Shown here: positions 28,894 to 38,000 of the stretch, piece after piece | Layout of the letters: every line of letters starts with the position of its first letter | How positions within the stretch are numbered: position 1 is the first letter of the stretch | NCBI RefSeq assembly: GCF_900116665.1 | Contig: NZ_FPBK01000002.1 | Location: forward strand, 116,360 to 180,359 | Direction: 5' to 3' | DNA from: Pustulibacterium marinum | GTDB lineage: Bacteria > Bacteroidota > Bacteroidia > Flavobacteriales > Flavobacteriaceae | DNA length: 64,000 bases | The notes under the pieces: generated by a model | What the model saw: only the letters and a program-made list of their open reading frames with translations | The model's database searches: none | Told to the model about the DNA's origin: nothing | Translations under genes and position numbers: made by a program

Positions 28894-29316
28894 ATGGAAG
28901 TTTTCCAAAAAGAAATGAGATTACCAGCATTTAAGAGAGGTTTTCATTTGATTACAGATATCGTTGAGCGCGAATTTACGGAGCTTCAAAATATCAAATC
29001 GGGAATGTTACAAGTTTTTATCAAACACACTTCTGCTAGTTTAACGATCAATGAAAATGCAGATCCAACGGTTCGTAAAGATTTTGAAAGTCATATGAAT
29101 AAAATGGTGCCCGAAAATGCGCCATACTACATTCATACCTATGAAGGACCGGATGATATGCCTGCTCACATAAAATCATCTTTGATGGGGGCTAGCGTAC
29201 AAATTCCTATTACAAATGGTAGGTTGAATTTAGGAACTTGGCAAGGAATTTATTTGTGTGAACACCGCAATTATGGTGGTTCAAGAAAAATTGTAATTAC
29301 GGCGTTTGGTATTTAG
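28894..29316 (+). CDS. YjbQ/UPF0047 family protein (secondary thiamine-phosphate synthase family)
   Basis: A 140-residue cytosolic protein. The family is a small trimeric beta-fold; the E. coli member shows weak thiamine-phosphate synthase activity, but the real role is unsettled. Motifs: FIKHTSASLTINENADPTVRKD, containing the conserved His and Asn/Asp, then HIKSSLMGASVQIPI and LGTWQGIYLCEHR. The ATG at 28894 is preferred to a TTG two codons before. It follows the secreted unknown protein by 8 bases, so both may share a transcript with dnaB. No thiamine riboswitch is present. Confidence 0.92.
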   Translation: MEVFQKEMRLPAFKRGFHLITDIVEREFTELQNIKSGMLQVFIKHTSASLTINENADPTVRKDFESHMNKMVPENAPYYIHTYEGPDDMPAHIKSSLMGASVQIPITNGRLNLGTWQGIYLCEHRNYGGSRKIVITAFGI

Positions 29317-29318
29317 GT

Positions 29319-30134
29319 TTAAACACGTTTAGCAGCCAATAACTGTTCTAAAATTACTTCAACACCTTGTTCATCATTACTTTTAGTAACTAAAGTAGAT
29401 GCTTTAATAATGTTTGGATGCGCATTTTTCATAGCTACACTAATGGCAGCTTGTTCAAACATTTCAAGATCATTATTATAGTCGCCAAACACTAAGGTTT
29501 CCTCTTTAGAAATGTTCATTAGTTTTTGAAGGTCTTGCAATGCATGTCCTTTATTTGCATTTAAATCTGAAAGATCTAACCAGAATTCACCAGAAACTTT
29601 TACTTGTAATTTTCCTTCCAAGTGTTTCACAAGAGGATAAATGTGTTCTTCTGAACCTTCAGGACAATATATGGCGATCTTTAAAAAATTATCATTTTCA
29701 ATTTTAAGTAGATCATCTACCAAATGATATTCTGCATAGAATTCGTGGAAAAAATCTATAAAATCAGGATTATTCTGCTCTATGTAAGCAGCATCTTTAC
29801 CACAAAGCACAAAAAAGATATTATCTTTCCCAAAGTTGCGAATCATGGAAATAAGTTCATGAATGGTTTCTTTTGGTAAGTCTGTAAGTAATAAGACGTT
29901 TTCTTTTTCCTTCGTAACTGCACCATTTTCAGCAATTACCGTAATATCATCTTTTATAGGTTCCAGTTTGTTGATGATGCTGTGGTATTGTCTTCCGCTA
30001 GCGGCTGCAAAATGAACACCTTCTTTAGTAAGTTCGTGATATAATTCAAAAAATTTATCGCTAACTCTTCCTTTGGTATCTAGCAAAGTACCATCCATAT
30101 CGGTTGCTACTAGCTTGATTTTTGATAAATCCAT
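29319..30134 (-). CDS. Cof-type HAD-IIB family hydrolase
   Basis: A 271-residue haloacid-dehalogenase phosphatase that removes phosphate from small sugar phosphates or nucleotides. Motif I is VATDMDGTLLDTKG (nucleophile Asp, acid/base Asp two residues on). Motif II lies near AAASGRQYHS, and motifs III/IV are in NKGHALQDLQ and VFGDYNNDLEMF. The cap between them is of the C2 IIB kind. It is convergent with yjbQ, with only two bases between the stop codons and no hairpin terminator visible. Confidence 0.9.
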   Translation of the reverse strand: MDLSKIKLVATDMDGTLLDTKGRVSDKFFELYHELTKEGVHFAAASGRQYHSIINKLEPIKDDITVIAENGAVTKEKENVLLLTDLPKETIHELISMIRNFGKDNIFFVLCGKDAAYIEQNNPDFIDFFHEFYAEYHLVDDLLKIENDNFLKIAIYCPEGSEEHIYPLVKHLEGKLQVKVSGEFWLDLSDLNANKGHALQDLQKLMNISKEETLVFGDYNNDLEMFEQAAISVAMKNAHPNIIKASTLVTKSNDEQGVEVILEQLLAAKRV

Positions 30135-30241
30135 AATTTGATTTTAGTAAAGTAAAAATACTAGGAAATCTTAGATTTCAAAATGAAGCAATGTTATAAT
30201 AATGATAAACTAAAACAAATCACTATTGAAACGATAAGAAA

Positions 30242-30754
30242 TCAATCTTCTTTAAAACTGATTTTATCGCCCACTTCAACACCCCATTTGTCCATCATTC
30301 CTCCATTTACTTCCAATGCATATTGTACTGCTTTTCCTGAAGGTAATGATGTTTCGTCCATTGGTTTTGCATTTTTTGCAAAGCTTACGATTTCTAAATT
30401 TTTATTGATATATAAAATATCTAGAGGTATCAATGTGTTTCGCATGTAAAAGCTATGAACAGATTCTCTTGGGAACATAAAAAGCATTCCTCTGTTTTCT
30501 TCCATAGTTTTACGATACATCAATCCTGTTTGGGTCTCGTAAGGAGTTTTAGCAACTTCTATTTCTAAATCTTTAATGCTGTTTCCATCGGCGTCTAAAA
30601 TAGAAAGAGTACCTTCTTTAGTGAATTTTACTTCGGGCATCTCAATATTTTTACCATTTCTGTTCTTATAACCTTTGTAAGCAGAAATTATATAGGTGGA
30701 AACTAAGCCTAAACAAATAAGCGCAATTGCAATCTTCGTAAAATGTCTTTTCAT
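30242..30754 (-). CDS. DUF192 domain protein, membrane-anchored or secreted
   Basis: A 170-residue protein with one N-terminal hydrophobic helix (residues about 7-26), so it faces the periplasm. The DUF192 domain covers residues about 55-165: EVAKTPYETQTGLMYRKTM, MLFMFPRESVHSFYMRNT, IPLDILYINKNLEIV, and the final NGGMMDKWGVEVGD. The family is small, widely spread and of unknown biochemical function. It is the last gene of a minus-strand series that begins with folE. Confidence 0.88.
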   Translation of the reverse strand: MKRHFTKIAIALICLGLVSTYIISAYKGYKNRNGKNIEMPEVKFTKEGTLSILDADGNSIKDLEIEVAKTPYETQTGLMYRKTMEENRGMLFMFPRESVHSFYMRNTLIPLDILYINKNLEIVSFAKNAKPMDETSLPSGKAVQYALEVNGGMMDKWGVEVGDKISFKED

Positions 30755-30788
30755 ACGTTTAATTTTATTGCAGGGCTTGGGGGCAGTT

Positions 30789-31730
30789 TTATGCTGTTTT
30801 TTTTGTTGATTTTCTGAACATTAAAATGATTCCAATGATGATAAAAGGAATACTTAACCATTGTCCTGTAGATAAAACATCTCCAAAGATGGTTTCAAAA
30901 CCTCCTTGACTTTGTTTTACGAATTCTACCAAGAATCTTACCGTCCAAAGAAGTACAAGAAATAAACCAAAGATATAGCCTGGTTGATTTTTTTTGTCAG
31001 TTTTCCAATAAATGTACCATAAGATGGCAAAAACAACTACATATCCAATTGCTTCGTACAATTGAGCAGGATGTCTAAAAGGAATGTTATTTAAAATTTC
31101 TGAATACTGAGCATTATTTTCAATCAAGTCATATGCTTTGTTGGCATCTTTGGTTCCCGTAAGGCGCATAGCATCATATTTATTCAGGCTTTCTTCACCA
31201 CGAATAAATCTTACCGCAAAAGGAAACGATTTTGAAGTTACTTTTCCAATAATTTCAGAATTGAAAAAATTACCCAAACGCACAAAAACACCACCAATGG
31301 TAACAGGGATAACAATTCGGTCTAAAATCCAAAGAAGTGTCATATCCTTGTACTTTCTTATAAAAAGGTACATGGCAATGATAATTCCTATGGCCGCACC
31401 ATGACTAGCTAGCCCAGAAAAACCGGTAAATTCAAAACTAGGTTTTGTTCTTATAGGTAAAAAAACACTCCAGAAATCCTCTGTTAAAAGCTCTGGTTGA
31501 TAAAAGAATACGTGGCCAAGGCGTGCTCCAACAAGTGTAGCTACCACTGTATAAATAAACAAAGAGTCTAACTGTTCAAGAGGTTTGTTTTCGTTTTGAT
31601 ATATTTTTTTCATGATGAACCATCCCAGAGAGAAGGCTATCACAAACATAAGACTGTAATATCGTAATTGAATAATGCCTAAATCGGCCAAAATTTCACT
31701 GGGATTCCAGGTAATACTGCAGAAGTTCAT
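30789..31730 (-). CDS. lgt: Prolipoprotein diacylglyceryl transferase
   Basis: Inner-membrane enzyme that moves a diacylglyceryl group to the lipobox cysteine of prelipoproteins. At 313 residues it has seven hydrophobic segments. Conserved parts are YSLMFVIAFSLGWFIMKKI, GARLGHVFFYQPE, GLASHGAAIGI with the essential His, RLGNFFNSEIIG (the Lgt signature) and HPAQLYEAIGY. The loop after GNFFNSE is longer than in E. coli. It lies between yidD and DUF192. Confidence 0.95.
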   Translation of the reverse strand: MNFCSITWNPSEILADLGIIQLRYYSLMFVIAFSLGWFIMKKIYQNENKPLEQLDSLFIYTVVATLVGARLGHVFFYQPELLTEDFWSVFLPIRTKPSFEFTGFSGLASHGAAIGIIIAMYLFIRKYKDMTLLWILDRIVIPVTIGGVFVRLGNFFNSEIIGKVTSKSFPFAVRFIRGEESLNKYDAMRLTGTKDANKAYDLIENNAQYSEILNNIPFRHPAQLYEAIGYVVVFAILWYIYWKTDKKNQPGYIFGLFLVLLWTVRFLVEFVKQSQGGFETIFGDVLSTGQWLSIPFIIIGIILMFRKSTKKTA

Positions 31731-31799
31731 TTAGTTTGTTTTATACAAGGGATAAAGATATAGATAATAGACCAAAAATTGGTTATGATTAATTGAAAA

Positions 31800-32030
31800 T
31801 TAAGGAACAGGATCGTATCCGCTGCCTCCCCATGGGTTACAACTAATAATCCGTTTTATAGCAAGCCATCCTCCTTTGAAAACTCCATACTTTTTTAGAG
31901 CAGTAATAGTGTAGTTTGAGCATGTAGGCGTGTATCTACATGTTGCCGGAGTTAGTGGAGAAATTACCTTTTGATAAATGAATATCAAAAAAAGAAAAGG
32001 AGCTATGCTTATTTTTTTAAATAGATTCAT
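31800..32030 (-). CDS. yidD: Membrane protein insertion efficiency factor YidD
   Basis: A 76-residue protein with the full family signature: [55 protein letters not shown]. The amphipathic N-terminus binds the membrane. It helps YidC-dependent insertion. It starts 12 bases after the cysS stop codon. Confidence 0.95.
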   Translation of the reverse strand: MNLFKKISIAPFLFLIFIYQKVISPLTPATCRYTPTCSNYTITALKKYGVFKGGWLAIKRIISCNPWGGSGYDPVP

Positions 32031-32042
32031 AGCTCCCTTGAT

Positions 32043-33536
32043 TTATGATGCAACGGTAAACGTAGTTCCGTCTTTACCATCTTTAAGTTGTATACCAAGA
32101 GCAAGGAGTTCATCTCTGATCTGGTCAGATAATGCCCAATTTTTATCGGCCCTTGCTTCGTTTCTTAATTTTATCAATAATTCAACTGTTCCTGAAAGTG
32201 CGTTTTCATTTCCTGTTGATTGATTCCCTTCTGAAGTGCTCGTTAACCCTAACACATCGAAAAGAAAGTTGTGCATGGTCGAAAGCAATAAATCAAGATC
32301 TTCTTGAGTAATTGACTCTTTCCCATCTTTAATAAGATTGATGAGTTTTACTCCTTCAAATAGATTTGCAATAAGGATAGGAGAGTTGAAATCATCATTC
32401 ATAGCATTATAGCAACTCTGCTTCCAGTTTTCAACATCAAAACTAGAAGTATTGGATGTTGCCAGACTTTTTGCAGTTTTAAGAGCTTCCATCAATCTAT
32501 TGTATCCTTTTTCAGCTGCCAATAGAGCATCATCACTAAAGTCTAAAATACTTCTGTAGTGTGCTTGTAAAATAAAGAAGCGAACTACGTTTGCAGAATA
32601 GGCTTTTGATAGATTGCTGTTATTTCCAGTAAATAATTCACCTGGAAGTATGTTGTTTCCAGTTGATTTCGCCATTTTTTTACCGTTTAAAGTAAGCATA
32701 TTGGCATGCATCCAATAATTTACAGGAGAATGTCCGTTACAGGCTTCTGCTTGGGCAATCTCACATTCATGATGTGGAAATTTAAGATCCATACCACCGC
32801 CGTGAATATCAAACTTTTCACCAAGATATTTAGTACTCATGGCTGTACATTCTAAGTGCCAACCAGGAAAACCGTCACTCCAAGGAGAAGGCCAACGCAT
32901 TATGTGTTGAGGTTCTGCTTTTTTCCAAAGTGCAAAATCTTGCGGATTTTTCTTGTCAGATTGTCCATCTAATTCACGAGTGTTGTGAATCATATCTTCA
33001 ACGTTACGCTTGCTTAAAGTACCATATTTATGCGCTTCATTGTACTTGATAACATCAAAATAAACAGAGCCATTGATCTCGTATGCATAACCTTTCTCAA
33101 GAATATCTTTGATAATTTCTATTTGTTCAATAATATGTCCTGTGGCTGTAGGCTCTATACTTGGAGGTAGAAAGTTAAACTTATCTAGAATCGTGTGAAA
33201 GTCTACAGTATAGCGCTGTACAACTTCCATAGGTTCTATTTGTTCAAGTCTCGCTTTTTTAGCAATTCTATCTTCACCTTCGTCAGCATCATTTTCTAAG
33301 TGACCAGCATCGGTAATGTTTCGTACATAGCGAACCTTGTAACCTAAATGTTTCAGATATCTAAAAACTAGGTCAAAAGACATAAAAGTTCTTACGTTTC
33401 CTAAATGAACGTTGCTATAAACAGTAGGGCCACAAACATACATTCCAACATATCCTTCATTAATAGGAGTAAATTTTTCTTTTTTCCCTGAAATAGAATT
33501 GTATAGTTGAATTTCTTGCGATAGATAAAGTTGCAT
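32043..33536 (-). CDS. cysS: Cysteinyl-tRNA synthetase
   Basis: Class I synthetase charging tRNA-Cys. The protein has 497 residues. The HIGH motif appears as [11 protein letters not shown] after the zinc-ligand CGPTVY. Further zinc ligands are in [10 protein letters not shown] and [12 protein letters not shown]. The KMSKS loop reads [11 protein letters not shown]. The C-terminal helical DALR domain and the tRNA-binding end ([20 protein letters not shown]) are present. It lies between folE and yidD in a minus-strand gene series. Confidence 0.97.
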   Translation of the reverse strand: MQLYLSQEIQLYNSISGKKEKFTPINEGYVGMYVCGPTVYSNVHLGNVRTFMSFDLVFRYLKHLGYKVRYVRNITDAGHLENDADEGEDRIAKKARLEQIEPMEVVQRYTVDFHTILDKFNFLPPSIEPTATGHIIEQIEIIKDILEKGYAYEINGSVYFDVIKYNEAHKYGTLSKRNVEDMIHNTRELDGQSDKKNPQDFALWKKAEPQHIMRWPSPWSDGFPGWHLECTAMSTKYLGEKFDIHGGGMDLKFPHHECEIAQAEACNGHSPVNYWMHANMLTLNGKKMAKSTGNNILPGELFTGNNSNLSKAYSANVVRFFILQAHYRSILDFSDDALLAAEKGYNRLMEALKTAKSLATSNTSSFDVENWKQSCYNAMNDDFNSPILIANLFEGVKLINLIKDGKESITQEDLDLLLSTMHNFLFDVLGLTSTSEGNQSTGNENALSGTVELLIKLRNEARADKNWALSDQIRDELLALGIQLKDGKDGTTFTVAS

Positions 33537-33587
33537 TTGTATTTTGTATTAGTCGCTTATCCTTTTGAAATAGAAAAGGTGTGTGTG

Positions 33588-34268
33588 TTAAAATTCAGTT
33601 TCTAATTTTATGTAGTTTAAGAATTCTCTTCTTGCAGATTCTTCTTTGAATTTACCACCAAACTCGGCAGTTACTGTACTACTTTCAATATCTCTAATAC
33701 CTCTAGAATTTACACATAAATGTTTTGCGTCTATAACACATGCTACATCATCGGTTCCAAGAACTTTTTGCATTTCTTGAACAATTTGCATGGTTAAACG
33801 CTCTTGCACTTGTGGTCTTTTTGAAAAGTAATCTACAATTCTATTCATTTTTGAAAGTCCTACAACTTTTCCTTTAGAAATATACCCTACGTGCGCTCTT
33901 CCAACAATAGGTAATAAATGGTGTTCGCAGGTAGAGTAAACTACAATATTTTTCTCTACAAGCATTTCACCATATTTGTATTTATTTTCAAAAGTAGAAG
34001 CGCTAGGTTTGTTTTCTGGAAGTAAACCACCAAATATTTCGTTTACAAACATTTTGGCTACGCGCCTAGGAGTGCCTTTGAGGCTGTCATCGGTAAGATC
34101 CATGCCCAAAGTTTCTAGAATTTCATACACATTGCTTTCTATTTTTTCCATTTTTTCTAATGGAGATAATTCAAAAGCATCTTTTCTTATAGGTGTGTCG
34201 GCAGATGAACCCACGTGGTTATCACCGTATTCTTCATAATGTTGCTCCAAAGCTTTATCAATTTTCAT
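33588..34268 (-). CDS. folE: GTP cyclohydrolase I
   Basis: Zinc enzyme that turns GTP into dihydroneopterin triphosphate, the first step of folate and pterin synthesis. The protein has 226 residues. Zinc and active-site residues are in VVYSTCEHHLLPIVGRAHVG and DAKHLCVNSRGI; SKMNRIVDYFSKRPQVQERL is typical. The first 35 residues form a variable polar tail. It is the first gene of a probable minus-strand unit folE-cysS-yidD-lgt. Confidence 0.97.
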   Translation of the reverse strand: MKIDKALEQHYEEYGDNHVGSSADTPIRKDAFELSPLEKMEKIESNVYEILETLGMDLTDDSLKGTPRRVAKMFVNEIFGGLLPENKPSASTFENKYKYGEMLVEKNIVVYSTCEHHLLPIVGRAHVGYISKGKVVGLSKMNRIVDYFSKRPQVQERLTMQIVQEMQKVLGTDDVACVIDAKHLCVNSRGIRDIESSTVTAEFGGKFKEESARREFLNYIKLETEF

Positions 34269-34592
34269 TTGATCCTTGTCTTAAATAAAGACAACAAAGA
34301 TAGTTAATAATAACGAAACAATGAGTCGTTAAAACTTCATAAAAACTTTAAGGAAATAACAATAATTACTTAAATTTTGTTAAATTTCGGCCCGAAACAT
34401 GTGAGTTAATGAGAATAATTAATGATTTCTTTAAAATAAGTTATAAGTTTTTTCTGTATAAATTTAATTATTATTAGCTACAGGTGTTTTAAGTTTTCAA
34501 ATTTTGATTTGAGACAGGCAATAATTCAATTTTCTTAAATAAGTATAACCCAACTAAATTATGACTAATCTTATGATTTGTCACCAAAATTT
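34269..34592. other. Divergent intergenic region, folE / secreted protein
   Basis: A 324-bp AT-rich gap between divergent genes. Apart from the folE promoter I see no gene, hairpin with a T run, or RNA element. Promoters for the plus-strand pair must lie here, but no clear TAnnTTTG with a paired TTG could be chosen. Confidence 0.6.
34295..34321 (-). promoter_or_regulatory. Candidate promoter of folE
   Basis: Minus strand: TTG (34321-34319), a 16-base spacer, and TATCTTTG (34302-34295), a full match to TAnnTTTG. The spacer is shorter than the usual 19. Transcription would begin about 20 bases before the folE ATG. Confidence 0.5.
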
Positions 34593-35003
34593 ATGAAAAA
34601 ACTACTTTTTATTTTACCAATTCTATTCTTTTTGAGCTTTCCTGTTCATTCACAGGAGGAAAAAAGTGTGTGTAACCAAGATTATACAATTAGTGTAGAA
34701 AAATGTGATCCGTATGTTTCAAATAGAGAAAAATTTGCAACATTTTCATGGGATTTTTCCAAAATTTCAGACTTTAAATCAGAAGCTATTAAAATTGAAG
34801 TTGTACCAATTTTAGATTGTTGGAACGATGTAAATGGTAAAGATTTTAGAGATGAGTTTTACATTGATATAAAAGAGAATGTAGGATCTGTGAAGATTCA
34901 TCATATAAAAATGAAAGCAAAGTGCTTTAAATGGAGAGTTGTGTTTAACACCAGTTCATGCAAAGGAACAGGTGTTTGGAATTATCATTCTTTTTTGAAT
35001 TAA
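34593..35003 (+). CDS. Small secreted Cys-containing protein, unknown function
   Basis: A 136-residue protein with a clear signal peptide (KKLLFILPILFFLSFPVHSQ). The mature part has five cysteines (in SVCNQDY, VEKCDPY, LDCWNDV, KAKCFKW and SSCKGTG) and a beta-rich pattern with a final GVWNYHSFLN. I do not recognise the family. The ATG at 34593 begins the signal peptide; a TTG five codons earlier is less likely. It ends 15 bases before the large repeat protein gene, so the two are probably one operon and both products leave the cytoplasm. A role as partner of that protein is only inferred from position. Confidence 0.65.
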   Translation: MKKLLFILPILFFLSFPVHSQEEKSVCNQDYTISVEKCDPYVSNREKFATFSWDFSKISDFKSEAIKIEVVPILDCWNDVNGKDFRDEFYIDIKENVGSVKIHHIKMKAKCFKWRVVFNTSSCKGTGVWNYHSFLN

Positions 35004-35018
35004 ATTTTATCTAAAAAA

Positions 35019-38000
35019 ATGAAACCTATGAAGTATTTATACGTCGTTTTTTTAATATTGGTATCTAGTTTTGCATTTGCTCAAGAGGAAACAGGTTCTA
35101 CATGTGCCGAAGTGCAACCATTCTGTGCAGATGAAACTGGAGAGTTGAATTTTGGTAACGTTTCTGATGGTTCAACTGCGGAATCTGGTGTGGACTATGG
35201 TTGTTTAGGGTCTGAACCTAATCCGGCTTGGTATTACTTACAAATTGCAGAACCAGGAGATTTAGACTTTGAAATTTCCCAGACTAGTGACTCAGGAACT
35301 GGAATTGATGTTGACTTTATTTGTTGGGGACCTTTTGATACCTATGAATCTTGTGGACCAGAAAATTTGAATCCTGAAACAGAAGTTGATTGTAGTTATT
35401 CTGCAGCAGCTGTAGAGAACTTTACTATAACGGGGGCTCAGGAAGGTGAAATATATATATTGTTAATTACCAATTTTAACGGTTCACCGGGAACTATTAG
35501 TTTAGGACAAACTAATGGGGATATGACTGGTGCTGGTGCTACCGACTGTTCTATTTTAAATTCATATTTAGGTGATGACCAAGATCTTTGCGATGGAGAA
35601 TCTTATGCTTTAGATGGAACTACCGAAGGTGCTACTATGTACCAGTGGTATGTTGATATTACAGGAACTGGAAATAACTATGAATTGTTGGAAGGTGTTA
35701 CTTCACCAGAATATACGGTAAATGAGAACGGTGATTTAAATCCAGGAGAGTACCTGTATATGATATCTGTTTCTAATGAAGATGGTAATGCATCAACAGA
35801 TGAAGTACTTATTACCATTCATGATTTACCGTTAGCAATACCTTCAAGTGCCGTAGAGCCTTATTCTGTTTGTGAAGATGCTGTGGTAGATGGTTTTGCA
35901 GAATTTGATCTTACATCGATGGATGCTACCTTGCTAATTGGACAAACGGAGGTTACCATTTCGTATTATGAGAATTTTGATGATGCAGATTCAGAAGATG
36001 GAGCCAGTGCAATTGCAGTACCCGAAGCATACACCAATATTGTTGCAGATGAACAAGAAATATTTGTTCGACTAGAAGATGAATATGGATGTTATAGTAC
36101 TACCTCTTTTATAATAGTAGTATCAGCTCCTGAGATTACAACTCCTGATGATTTATATTTATGTGATGATGAAAGCAACGATGGTGTTGAAGTTTTTGAT
36201 TTGACACAGCAAGACGAACAAGTACTTGGTGGTCAAGATCCTTCTGATTTTTCAGTTGTATATTATGAAAGTTTAGAGTTGGCAAATGCAGGAGATACAT
36301 CAACTGCAATATCAAACCCGGAAGCATATGCCAATACAACCGTAGATGAACAAATAATTTACGTCCGTCTAGAGGATGTTATGTCAGGTTGTTTCAAAGT
36401 AACTTATTTTCAGATTGTAGTTGAAGATATGCCTACTGTTATTGCTCCCACCCCATTATACGGTTGTGATTTCGCACCTACGGATGGTTATGTAGAATTC
36501 ATGTTAACGGAGAAGAATGCAGAGATTGTAAACGGACAATCCAATATCAGTGTAAGCTATTTTGAAAGCGAAGCAGATTATATGAGTGGCGAGAGTCCGC
36601 TTTCAAGTGCATATACCAATATAGCCACGCCAACACAGGAACTTTTTGTAGTGTTGCGTAATGTGGTAACCGGTTGTGAAAACTTCACCACCCTTCAATT
36701 AGTAGTATCCACACCACCCGTTGCTGTGGCGCCAGCGCCAATGGAATTCTGTGATCCGGACAATGATGGTTATGGCGAATTTGACATAGACGCAGTAGCT
36801 AGTGAAGTAGTTCCAGATGACGGAGACTATATTGTAACGGTTCACGAAACGCAATCGGATGCCGATACCAATGTCAATGCCTTTGAAAGCATGTATGAAA
36901 ACATTTACCCGAATGATCAGACCATGTATGTACGCGTAGAAGATGCTATCACAGGCTGTTATGATGTAGTACCTTTAGAACTGATCGTACATCCAACCCC
37001 TGTAGTGCCGGTTAATTTAGAGCCTTTGGAAATTTGTGATGATTCTGTAGCCGATGGCTTAGCAGAGTTTGATTTGAGTCTTCAAAACGAAGCAGTTTAC
37101 GGCACTCAGAGTACTTCAGAGTTTAGTATCAGCTACCACGCAACCGAAGATGATGCGATAGCTGACCAGAGTCCGTTACCAACATACTATACCAACATCA
37201 CCCCATTTTTACAAACCATTTACGTACGTTTAGAAACCAACGCTACGGGTTGTTACACGGTGCGTGAGTTTGATCTTATCGTACACCCAAATCCAGTGAT
37301 CAATCCAGATTATGACAACGAACTAGCTTTGTGTGATGATTTTGGAGAAGAAGGCGATGAAACTTTAATATTCGATCTAACGCTAGAAAATGAAGAAGTA
37401 ACCGGTGGCGTAGACGGCTATATGGTTATGTATTACGAAACCTTTGCAGATGCACAGAACAATACCAATCAGATCATTCCAGATACAGCATATACCAATT
37501 TAGAAAACCCACAAACGATCTTTGTAAGAGTAGAAGATGCCCTTACAGGTTGTACATCGTTCACCACAGTAACCTTAAGAGTGTTGAACAATCCAACGCC
37601 GCTTGCAGAGATCGAAGCACAGGAAGCCTGTGATGATGACTTGGATGGCGATGAGAACAACGGCCAAACCGTATTTAATTTAACAGTGGATGAATTGACT
37701 ATTTTAAATGGCGAAACAGGAGTAACGGCAACCTATTATGAAAACTATGACGATGCTTTTGCAGGTACCAATGCGATTGACAATCCAGAGAGTTACTACA
37801 ATGTAACCCCTTACAACCAAACGATCTATGTAGCCGTGACCAATAACATGACGGGTTGTTTAACTATTACAGAATTTGAATTGATTGTTCATCCATTACC
37901 GGAAGTTACGGAAGAACCAGTATATTATTTATGTGAAGTAGACAACGATGATGTAGAAACCATTCCCTTGACCGATATGGATAGCTTTGTATTGGACGGA

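Noticed and set aside
30183-30449. An 88-codon plus-strand frame
   Set aside because: It mainly lies opposite the DUF192 gene, whose motifs are clear; no independent support.
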